A stretch of 5,350 nucleotides of DNA. It comes from Balneolales bacterium. GTDB lineage: Bacteria > Bacteroidota > Rhodothermia > Balneolales > Balneolaceae. The notes under the pieces are model-generated. The model worked only from the letters and a program-made list of their open reading frames with translations, ran no database searches and was not told the DNA's origin. Shown in pieces: positions 1 to 5,350 of the stretch; positions within the stretch are counted from its first letter, which is position 1; every line of letters begins with the position of its first letter. The translations under genes and the position numbers were made by a program. Location of the stretch: assembly GCA_022360375.1 (NCBI GenBank), contig JAKSCW010000142.1, forward strand, positions 1 to 5,350, read 5' to 3'.

Positions 1-490
1 GGTCTGTAATATTTAAGCGCTCTTCATTGGTGTAGAAAACAATTATATCCCCGTATGAAGTAGCTTGGTTCAATACTAAATCCAATCCTTCTGCTTCAGC
101 AACCTGCTGTATCGCAGCATCTAATCGCCCGAGGATCGGCTCCATTTTTTGGATTCTTCTTTGTCCAATTTCGTTGATGTATGATTCCCTCTCATTCTCC
201 AATTCCTGGGTACGGTCGAGAAGCTCTTGTTCGCGAACCTGTTGCTGTTCAGGAGTCATCATAAGCTTGGTTTGTTCATACGAAGCGACATCCTGCTCTA
301 ACTGTGCAGATTGGGCTAATAATTGATTGTCTCTGGTAGCAATCAATTCCTGAATCTCTTCATCAATTTCCTGAACTTCTTCGAGTTGAGCCAGAACCAC
401 AGCCGGATTCATAACCCCGATTTTAACCTGAGAAAAAACCTCTGAACCCAAACCAACCATAAAGACGGTAATAAGTAAAATCTTCTTCAT
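1..490 (-). CDS. OmpH/Skp-family periplasmic chaperone, second paralogue (3' end off window)
   Basis: My translation of the reverse strand gives 163 residues from an ATG at 490, still open at the left edge, so the C-terminus is missing. Residues 1-20 form a signal peptide (MKKILLITVFMVGLGSEVFS) with likely cleavage before QVKIG. The mature start, VKIGVMNPAVVL, is the short first strand typical of OmpH/Skp proteins. Residues about 35-118 are rich in Glu, Gln and Arg and should form the long coiled-coil tentacle. Residues 119-156 (MEPILGRLDAAIQQVAEAEG, then a LDLVLN strand and IIVFY) rebuild the trimerisation core. By family knowledge, Skp-like proteins hold unfolded outer-membrane proteins in the periplasm for delivery to BamA. 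It follows the first paralogue by 36 nt and is surely co-transcribed with it. I count about 29 acidic against 11 basic residues in the visible mature part, unlike basic E. coli Skp. The family call is firm, but the exact client role is inferred. Confidence 0.88.
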   Translation of the reverse strand, partial: MKKILLITVFMVGLGSEVFSQVKIGVMNPAVVLAQLEEVQEIDEEIQELIATRDNQLLAQSAQLEQDVASYEQTKLMMTPEQQQVREQELLDRTQELENERESYINEIGQRRIQKMEPILGRLDAAIQQVAEAEGLDLVLNQATSYGDIIVFYTNEERLNITD

Positions 491-526
491 AATTTACAAG
501 TTATTGCTCACCAATAAGCATTATTG
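491..526 (-). repeat. Three alternating copies of a hexamer forming overlapping inverted repeats between the two ompH-like genes
   Basis: On the plus strand TTATTG (501-506), CAATAA (512-517) and TTATTG (521-526) occur in a row, separated by 5 and 3 bases. The middle copy is the exact reverse complement of both flanking copies. In the mRNA it could therefore pair with either neighbour, giving two mutually exclusive small hairpins just after the stop of the first chaperone gene and before the start of the second. The arms are only 6 bp and mostly A-U, so the structures would be weak. No U-tract follows, so this is not a convincing terminator. The remaining bases before the ATG at 490 are A/T-rich with no Shine-Dalgarno motif, as is usual in Bacteroidota. 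Confidence 0.45.
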
Positions 527-1054
527 TTATTCTTCTATCTCAATTCCGAGCTCAATTAGAATAGCTTCATTCAGGTTCCATTCATTTCTGGCATAAACCA
601 TGTAGATATCTCCCGATCGATCAAATACGAAATCAAATCCCTGTTTTCTGGCAACTTCTCGTACTGCTGTAAAAACCTGCCTCATAATTGGCTCCAATAA
701 ATCATCCTGACTTTGAAAATATTCTCCATCCGGACCAAACTTCTGGTTTAAGAACGTATCCCTTTCGTTTTTCTTTTGTTCTATTTCAAGAAGTTTTTCT
801 TCTCTGATTTCCTCAGTGTATAAAATCTCTTTTGCTTCAAAATCCTCCTCCAGCAAACTGATTTCTTCATCCATATCCTGGATTTCCTGTTGCCAACCAT
901 CGCTAATAAGCTGTAACCTTTGCTCAATGCCATTGTATTCAGGCATATACTGCAAAATTAAATCAGACTCAAAAAAACCAATTTTTTGATCCTGTGCTTG
1001 TGCAATTCCTATTGAACAAAATAGGAAGATGATAAAAGAAATCCGCGTATTCAT
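527..1054 (-). CDS. OmpH/Skp-family periplasmic chaperone, first paralogue
   Basis: The protein has 175 residues from the ATG at 1054. I prefer this start because MNTRISFIIFLFCSIGIAQA is a clean signal peptide with AQA cleavage before QDQKIGFF. The upstream ATG at 1090 would add 12 residues before it, inside bamA. The mature start IGFFESDLILQYMPEY matches the Bacteroidota OmpH pattern (IGYVD-x-[DE]-YIL-x-x-MPEY). Residues about 45-105 are heptad-like and very rich in Glu and Lys, as expected of the coiled-coil arms. They are followed by KFGPDGEYF (105-113), common at the end of the arm in this phylum, and by a helix-strand return ending FDFVFDRSGDIYMVYA (140-155). Its role is to hold unfolded outer-membrane proteins in the periplasm, probably as a trimer. 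Its ATG shares one base with the bamA stop (TAATG), which implies translational coupling. The mature chain has about 39 acidic and 15 basic residues, markedly acidic. Two in-frame TAA codons end it (527-529 and 521-523). Confidence 0.92.
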   Translation of the reverse strand: MNTRISFIIFLFCSIGIAQAQDQKIGFFESDLILQYMPEYNGIEQRLQLISDGWQQEIQDMDEEISLLEEDFEAKEILYTEEIREEKLLEIEQKKNERDTFLNQKFGPDGEYFQSQDDLLEPIMRQVFTAVREVARKQGFDFVFDRSGDIYMVYARNEWNLNEAILIELGIEIEE

Positions 1055-3525
1055 TAGAATGGTGCTCCTATATTGAATAAGAATTGCCATTCTCCTGGTA
1101 GTAGAGTGGTAGAATTGGTGACACCGGGAACACCATCCAGCCGGTACCCGTAACTAAGGTCAACGAGGCCCAGAATTGGTAAAAATACCCTGGTTCCAAA
1201 CCCAACTGCACGCTTCAAATCGAATGGATCGAAAGTCTCGAAATCCAGGTATGAATTTCCAGCATCAAAAAATGCATACGGAATCAACTGTAACTGCTCA
1301 TTTGCAATAGCAGGATACCTGATTTCCATTGAATATTTGGTATAAATGGTACCCCCAACTTTTTCTCCATCCAAAATCGGAGCTATGCTTTCATTTAACC
1401 CACCCGGATACCCTCTCAAATCAACATTATCATACAAGAAGCTTTGTTGTTGTTGCAGCTGGGTTCCACCAAGTAAAAATCTTTGGTAGTTGGTTCTTTG
1501 ATTCTTTGTGAGATATCCAATGAAACCATAATCAACTGTACTGGACATAACCAATTTTCCACTGATAGGTACATGATGCTGAAATTCAGTTCTCACCTTA
1601 TAGAATTCCGAAAAACCAGGAATTGGTGGAGCTATTTCTCCAGAAATTAACAGCTTTGAGCCGGAGTTTGGAGAAATAAAATTATCCAATGAATTCCTTT
1701 CAAGTTCCTGGCGAATTGTGATTAAACTTGAGGTTCCATCTGCTAAAAACGTAGTTGATGATTCAGTTAGTTCGTATAACTGATACCCGATTATTGTTCT
1801 TGTGGAGAAGAAATCATCCGGCCAGCGAAGTCTTTTACCAAGTGAAACACTTGTTGAAAAGAGTTGATTTCGTTCATCGGTACTTGAATAGTAGATGTAA
1901 TTGTAGGAAAGATTCACGCCTAGCGAAGTTGGCTTTCCATTTAGCCAAGGCTCAACAAACCCAAAACTATAGCTTTGGAATCCAGTACCTGTAACCTGAA
2001 CCCCAAGCGATAGCGTTTGGCCATCTCCAGATGGAAATGGGGTAAAATCTCCTGACAGAGCTCTTTGTAATGAGAAGTTGCTAAAATTAAGGCGGGCTGA
2101 GATAATCGCACCAATAGATTGCCCCCCGTACCCACCCGAAAACTCGAAGTTACTGGTGCTTTGGTTCTCTTCTAACCCAAAGGTAACATCTACTGTCTTA
2201 TCCTGAGGATTTGGAAGTACATCCGGAACTATTCCTTCAGGATTGAAATATCCCAATGTACTTAACTCCCTGATCGACCTCACAATAGCTTCACGACTAT
2301 ACGTATTTCCAGGTACTACCCTAAGTGTTCGCCGGACTACATCATCATGGGTTTGATTATTGCCTGTGAAATTTACTTCACGAATTGTAGCTATTTCATC
2401 TTCGTATAAATCAAAATGAATATCTAAAGAATCTTCCCCTACTTTTGTGATAGTAGGAATCAATTGGAAAAACAGATATCCAATATTCTGATAGAGGCTA
2501 TTTATATCCGTGGAATTCTGATTAAACGTAGTATTTGCGTCAAACTTTTCCTGATCAAAAACATCTCCTTTTTCAAACCCAAGAGAAAAATTTAACTGTT
2601 CAGCAGTATATACTGTATTACCCTCCCATGTTATGTTGCGTACTTTGTATTGAGGGCCTTCTTCAATATTAAATAATACTTTTATACCTTGCTTATCTCC
2701 CTGGTAATCAAATACCCATACACTATCTGAAACAACCCTGGCGTCGATGTATCCCTTTTTTCTATAGTGTGAAATTAGATTTATTTTCCCCTCCTCGAAG
2801 TCATCTTCTTTAAATGTTTTCTTAGAGAAAAATCTTAATCTCCCATCTTCTTTTAAAGGTCTGACCTGTTTCAGCATTGTCCGGTTAGAAAATGCTTCTG
2901 CCCCTTCGAAAATGATGTCTTTAATTTCCAGTCGTTTTCCTTTATCAATATTGAATATCAAATTCGCTCTGTCTAAAACCTCTGATGGTTCTACACTGTG
3001 TTCAACGCTTGTGAACCAAAACCCTTTTTCTCTGAAAAATCTGAGAATGGTAGATTTCGTTTGCTCAACGTTTGCTTCCGTTATGGCTGAACCTGCTACT
3101 AACGTGATTATATCTTCTAAATCTCTACGCTCTGACCGCTTAATTCCCTCAAGCTTATATTCAAAAAGCCGTGGCTGTTCTACAACTTTGATTAGTAAAT
3201 CGACGTTGGTGAGGGTTTGCTCGGTAATAAAAATCTGAACATCAGAGAATAACCCAACTTCGAACAGTCTTTTTATTGCATTCGATAGATCATCACCTGG
3301 TAAAACAACGGTTGAACCCTCTGTAAGAGTACTCCTGTTTAAGATAAACTGGGTTCTCGTGCTTTCATTTCCCTCAACTACTACACTTCTGATCGTGTAC
3401 TCCTGGGGAAATTGTTGTGTTGGATCTGTTATTTGAAAACCTTGTGCTTTGGTGATGTTTGTAAGTACAAGTGTTGTAACTAATAGGAAAAAAAGCTTGG
3501 AGTGTAATTTCGTGATATTAAACAC
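1054..3525 (-). CDS. bamA: Outer membrane protein assembly factor BamA (Omp85 family)
   Basis: BamA is the central subunit of the outer-membrane beta-barrel assembly machine. From a GTG at 3525 the protein has 823 residues. Residues 1-27 look like a signal peptide (KLHSK, then LFFLLVTTLVL, cleavage near TKA). Five POTRA domains follow at about 42-118, 121-197, 198-290, 292-376 and 379-452, several opening with a strand ending in EG or GN (VVVEGNES, YKLEGIKR, IIFEGAEA, ITWEGNTV, VNFTGNNQ). The barrel runs from about 458 to the end and includes GFVEPWLNGKPTSLGV. It also includes DLRGYPGG (702-709), the RGF/RGY loop-6 motif diagnostic of Omp85 proteins. The C-terminus WQFLFNIGAPF ends in Phe, as a beta-signal should. 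No in-frame ATG exists near the start. Candidates are GTG 3525, TTG 3540 and TTG 3612, and the last would overlap uppS by 62 nt. GTG 3525 gives the tidiest signal peptide and a 25-nt gap after uppS. Function is certain; the start is not. Confidence 0.95.
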   Translation of the reverse strand: MFNITKLHSKLFFLLVTTLVLTNITKAQGFQITDPTQQFPQEYTIRSVVVEGNESTRTQFILNRSTLTEGSTVVLPGDDLSNAIKRLFEVGLFSDVQIFITEQTLTNVDLLIKVVEQPRLFEYKLEGIKRSERRDLEDIITLVAGSAITEANVEQTKSTILRFFREKGFWFTSVEHSVEPSEVLDRANLIFNIDKGKRLEIKDIIFEGAEAFSNRTMLKQVRPLKEDGRLRFFSKKTFKEDDFEEGKINLISHYRKKGYIDARVVSDSVWVFDYQGDKQGIKVLFNIEEGPQYKVRNITWEGNTVYTAEQLNFSLGFEKGDVFDQEKFDANTTFNQNSTDINSLYQNIGYLFFQLIPTITKVGEDSLDIHFDLYEDEIATIREVNFTGNNQTHDDVVRRTLRVVPGNTYSREAIVRSIRELSTLGYFNPEGIVPDVLPNPQDKTVDVTFGLEENQSTSNFEFSGGYGGQSIGAIISARLNFSNFSLQRALSGDFTPFPSGDGQTLSLGVQVTGTGFQSYSFGFVEPWLNGKPTSLGVNLSYNYIYYSSTDERNQLFSTSVSLGKRLRWPDDFFSTRTIIGYQLYELTESSTTFLADGTSSLITIRQELERNSLDNFISPNSGSKLLISGEIAPPIPGFSEFYKVRTEFQHHVPISGKLVMSSTVDYGFIGYLTKNQRTNYQRFLLGGTQLQQQQSFLYDNVDLRGYPGGLNESIAPILDGEKVGGTIYTKYSMEIRYPAIANEQLQLIPYAFFDAGNSYLDFETFDPFDLKRAVGFGTRVFLPILGLVDLSYGYRLDGVPGVTNSTTLLPGEWQFLFNIGAPF

Positions 3526-3550
3526 GCGTGAAATAGCCAATGATAAATAA

Positions 3551-4372
3551 TTAATTTTTGAGTAAACGGGAGTTCGAGGGGTTTTCGTCTTTGGAAATAC
3601 TGATTTTTCCAAATCTTCGATCCCGTTTCTGGAATGATGCTATGGCTTGGTATAAATCGTTGCGCCTGAAATCGGGCCAATAACGTTCTGTCATATACAA
3701 TTCGGAGTACGCAAGCTGCCATAACAGGAAATTGCTAATTCTGTACTCCCCGCTTGTACGTATTATCAAATCAGGATCAGGTACATTTGCCGTGGATAAA
3801 TGATCACTGATCATCTGATCGTTAATCAACGAGGGGTCTAACCGACCTTCTTTTACATGAGTTGCTATTTTCTTTACGGCTTCAGTAATATCCCAACGCC
3901 CTGAGTAACTGAGAGCCAGGCATAATTGGAGTCTTGTATTTTGCTCGGTCAACTCTATTGCCTCTGTTAATTCTTCAATACAATCCTCAGGAAAACGCTC
4001 TAACTGGCCAATAGTAACAAGCCGGATATTATTTTCATGTAAATTATCTGCTTCTTTTCGAAGAGAAGAAACAAGTAATCGCATTAACCCTCTGACTTCT
4101 GCTGTTGGCCTGCCCCAATTCTCAGTTGAAAAAGCATACAATGTTAAATACGTCCCCCCTAACTGAGCACATGCTTCAGTAATATCTCTAACCGAATCTA
4201 CCCCAACTTTATGACCATGCAGACGGATACTGCCTTTACTTTTGGCCCATCTGCCATTGCCATCCATAATAATGGCTATATGCTCAGGTATATGCCCGGA
4301 TTCGATTAGAACCTGCTGCCGGGATTTATCATCCTCAGTCTGCCTTTTCTTTGTTAATGTGAGCTCTTTCAA
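3551..4372 (-). CDS. uppS: Isoprenyl transferase / undecaprenyl diphosphate synthase
   Basis: This is a cis-prenyltransferase of 273 residues that condenses isopentenyl diphosphate units onto farnesyl diphosphate. The product is the C55 lipid carrier used for peptidoglycan and surface glycans. The enzyme is cytosolic or membrane-peripheral. All family motifs are visible: HIAIIMDGNGRWA (31-43, with the catalytic Asp37), GHKVGVDSVRDI (53-64), LTLYAFSTENWGRP (76-89), LALSYSGRWDI (152-162), PDPDLIIRTSGEYRISNF (198-215), AYSELYMTERYWPDF (221-235). Glu224 aligns with the second metal-binding acidic residue of the E. coli enzyme, judged from memory. The initiation codon is TTG at 4372. An in-frame TAA lies at 4406-4408, and the first in-frame ATG encodes Met36 of the active-site loop, so TTG is the only reasonable conventional start. 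The N-terminal 28 residues are charged and not conserved. A C-terminal tail of about 18 residues (KISISKDENPSNSRLLKN) also extends past the core. Its place directly before bamA is the standard Bacteroidota order. Confidence 0.95.
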   Translation of the reverse strand: MKELTLTKKRQTEDDKSRQQVLIESGHIPEHIAIIMDGNGRWAKSKGSIRLHGHKVGVDSVRDITEACAQLGGTYLTLYAFSTENWGRPTAEVRGLMRLLVSSLRKEADNLHENNIRLVTIGQLERFPEDCIEELTEAIELTEQNTRLQLCLALSYSGRWDITEAVKKIATHVKEGRLDPSLINDQMISDHLSTANVPDPDLIIRTSGEYRISNFLLWQLAYSELYMTERYWPDFRRNDLYQAIASFQKRDRRFGKISISKDENPSNSRLLKN

Positions 4373-4400
4373 GAGATTTCTATGACTGGTTTTAAGCTTC

Positions 4401-4432
4401 CAAAATTAGAGCTTTAAGCACCTTTAATCAAG
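4401..4432 (-). promoter_or_regulatory. Candidate Bacteroidota-type promoter upstream of uppS
   Basis: Reading the minus strand, TAATTTTG at 4408-4401 matches exactly the Bacteroidota -7 pattern TAnnTTTG. A CTTG at 4432-4429, close to the -33 TTTG element, lies upstream with a 20-nt spacer, within the known 19-21 range. It would start transcription roughly 20-25 nt before the uppS TTG, inside the 55-nt gap after ribH, the longest gap in the window. The pattern is short and the region AT-rich, so a chance match is quite possible. The consensus is known from Bacteroides and Flavobacterium and only presumed to hold here. Confidence 0.3.
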
Positions 4433-4910
4433 AAGAACTATTTGAATGCTTGGTCAATTTTCTTCCCAGATCAATCATTTCAAGTAATGCTAGTGCAGCT
4501 TCGCCCCCTTTGTTCCCTTTACTTCCGGCCCGGTCTAATGCCTGTTTTACATCATCCGTTGTAAGTACGCCAAATGCAACCGGGATTTGATACCTGAGAT
4601 TTAACTCAAGAACTCCTTTATTCACCGCATCACACACATATTCGAAATGCGGGGTACCTCCACGAATTACAACCCCCAAAGCAACTACCCCTTCTACATC
4701 CTGATGTTCAATTAACTGTTGAGCAGCCAGTGGAATCTCATAAGACCCCGGGCATCTGGCTACTATAATATCTTCATCCTGTATTCCATTTCCTTTTAAT
4801 GCTTCAACCGCCCCTTCTAACATTTTCTGAGTAATAGATGAGTTCCAACGGGAAACTACAATGCCAATTTTAGCTGAGTTAATCTCTGTTTTTCCTTCAA
4901 AAAATTTCAT
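4428..4910 (-). CDS. ribH: 6,7-dimethyl-8-ribityllumazine synthase
   Basis: RibH condenses 5-amino-6-ribitylaminouracil with 3,4-dihydroxy-2-butanone 4-phosphate to form lumazine, the penultimate step of riboflavin synthesis, usually as a 60-subunit or pentameric assembly in the cytoplasm. The 160-residue length is normal. Motifs in order: IGIVVSRWNSSIT (15-27, aromatic substrate-stacking residue Trp22), ARCPGSYEIPLA (51-62, phosphate and ribityl contacts), GVVIRGGTPHFEYV (79-92, catalytic His88), PVAFGVLTTDDVKQALDRAG (110-129, Phe113 and Arg127), then NKGGEAALALLEM. His88, Arg127 and Phe113 fall at the same numbers as in the Bacillus subtilis enzyme, as I recall it. Trp22 replaces the Phe of that enzyme. 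I start at the ATG at 4910, since a TTG two codons earlier (4916) would abut the previous stop. The PHP gene ends 6 nt upstream, so the two are co-transcribed. The tail HSNSSS is polar and probably disordered. No FMN riboswitch is possible in so short a gap. Confidence 0.96.
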   Translation of the reverse strand: MKFFEGKTEINSAKIGIVVSRWNSSITQKMLEGAVEALKGNGIQDEDIIVARCPGSYEIPLAAQQLIEHQDVEGVVALGVVIRGGTPHFEYVCDAVNKGVLELNLRYQIPVAFGVLTTDDVKQALDRAGSKGNKGGEAALALLEMIDLGRKLTKHSNSSS

Positions 4911-4916
4911 ATCCAA

Positions 4917-5350
4917 TTAATCTTTTAAGTCAATGATCTTCTTCCTTTGGTCTGTCATTCGCTTCATTTTTTCTACATGCTTTGAAGCAATGGAACCGAG
5001 CCCGATATGAATATGAGCCCGTTCTACCGATCCATGATAATCACTTCCACCTGTCATTAACAATGAATGTTTTTTAACAAGGTCAGAATATTTTTTTTGA
5101 AGCGTAAAGTTATGGCTCGGATGGATACACTCTATACCATCAATGCCCTCTTTAATGATCTCCTCCACCTCCTCCGCAGAATAAATTTTACCCGGATGGG
5201 CAAGAACACAGGCTCCACCTACTTCTTTTACAATCTTAATAACTTCTCTGTAATCAGGATAGGTGTTTCTGATTTCTCCTAATTGTTTAGTACTCAGATA
5301 TTTCGAGAATGCCTCAAAATAATTCCCGACGTATCCTTTTTGCACTAATA
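4917..5350 (-). CDS. PHP-domain phosphoesterase, TrpH-like (C-terminal half, 5' end off window)
   Basis: The frame is open to the right edge, leaving 143 residues of what is normally a protein of roughly 280. The GTG at 5345 is not the start. It encodes the Val of LVQKGYVGNYFEAF, which matches the inserted helical segment of TrpH/YciV-type PHP proteins (HIA-x-ALVEKGYV-x-x-x-x-EAF). Visible metal-site motifs, counted from the first complete codon, are VLAHPG (48-53), GIDGIECIHPSH (68-79) and GGSDYHG (100-106), the last giving an Asp-x-His pair. The N-terminal HxH motif lies outside the window. Family members are trinuclear-metal phosphoesterases. E. coli TrpH/RNase AM hydrolyses 3',5'-nucleoside bisphosphates and trims RNA 5' ends. 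That activity is an inference here, since related PHP proteins have other substrates. The stop lies 6 nt before the ribH ATG, suggesting an operon without an obvious functional link. Confidence 0.85.
   Translation of the reverse strand, partial: LVQKGYVGNYFEAFSKYLSTKQLGEIRNTYPDYREVIKIVKEVGGACVLAHPGKIYSAEEVEEIIKEGIDGIECIHPSHNFTLQKKYSDLVKKHSLLMTGGSDYHGSVERAHIHIGLGSIASKHVEKMKRMTDQRKKIIDLKD

Noticed and set aside
1055..1090. Upstream ATG at 1090 as the start of the first chaperone
   Set aside because: It would add MAILIQYRSTIL before a complete signal peptide and overlap bamA by 37 nt; the ATG at 1054 in the TAATG overlap fits far better.
1438..1459. CAA repeat coding a short poly-Gln run in BamA
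   Set aside because: Four CAA codons just before the loop-6 RGY motif; too short to call a meaningful repeat or phase-variable tract.
1329..1994. Plus-strand open frames at 1329-1511 and 1755-1994
   Set aside because: Both lie inside the bamA barrel coding sequence on the opposite strand, have no recognisable domain and low-complexity or odd composition; they are shadow frames.
1941..2135. Minus-strand open frame of 64 codons
   Set aside because: It is an alternative frame inside bamA with no conserved motif and no start context.
2912..3238. Plus-strand open frame of 108 codons
   Set aside because: It is antisense to the POTRA 1-3 region of bamA. The Ser-rich translation has no family resemblance, while the bamA frame is clearly the coding one.
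3480..3722. Minus-strand open frame of 80 codons across the uppS-bamA junction
   Set aside because: It overlaps the conserved C-terminal motifs of UppS and the BamA signal peptide in another frame; no family match is visible.
4373..4427. Terminator or riboswitch in the ribH-uppS gap
   Set aside because: Only a short GCTTAAAGC near-palindrome and an AAGCTT site are present, with no GC-rich stem plus U-tract. At 55 nt it is too short for an FMN riboswitch.
5067..5282. Plus-strand open frame of 71 codons
   Set aside because: It is antisense to the PHP-domain gene, whose metal-site motifs are clearly encoded on the minus strand.
1..5350. A mobile element, defence system or other novel system
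   Set aside because: Every coding stretch is assigned to an intact or edge-cut housekeeping gene, the gaps are 55 nt or less, and no transposase, integrase, terminal repeat or CRISPR-like array is visible.

Overview
This window carries one run of housekeeping genes, all on the minus strand and tightly packed. Every ordinary coding region reads right to left, and no convincing gene lies on the plus strand. Gene content and order (uppS, then bamA, then two OmpH/Skp-family chaperone genes) are typical of the Bacteroidota and their relatives (Balneolota/Rhodothermota). Three further traits fit that assignment: a fairly AT-rich composition, no clear Shine-Dalgarno sequences, and one match to the Bacteroidota-type promoter pattern. 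A marine or Balneolota-like member is my best guess, but it is an inference. No 16S or other taxonomic marker is present.

In transcription order (right to left): (1) 5350-4917, the C-terminal half of a TrpH-like PHP-domain phosphoesterase, cut by the right edge. (2) 4910-4428, ribH, lumazine synthase of riboflavin biosynthesis, starting 6 nt after the PHP stop. (3) 4372-3551, uppS, an undecaprenyl diphosphate synthase-type isoprenyl transferase, preceded by a 55-nt gap with a candidate promoter and apparently starting at TTG. (4) 3525-1054, bamA, with signal peptide, five POTRA domains and a 16-stranded-type barrel. It also lacks an ATG start. (5) 1054-527, a first periplasmic OmpH/Skp-like chaperone, whose ATG overlaps the bamA stop in TAATG. 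(6) 490-1, a second OmpH/Skp-like chaperone, cut by the left edge.

The uppS-bamA-ompH-ompH block is an envelope-biogenesis unit. UppS makes the lipid carrier used for peptidoglycan and surface polysaccharides, BamA inserts outer-membrane beta-barrels, and the two coiled-coil chaperones probably escort unfolded barrel proteins across the periplasm. ribH and the PHP gene have no direct mechanistic link to that job and are probably just upstream members of the same directon.

I see no mobile element, RNA gene, CRISPR array or phage signal, and nothing that amounts to a new biological system. The points most worth a second look are the successive non-ATG starts of uppS and bamA, the strongly acidic character of both Skp-like chaperones, the three alternating copies of a hexamer in the gap between the chaperone genes, and the possible internal promoter before uppS.
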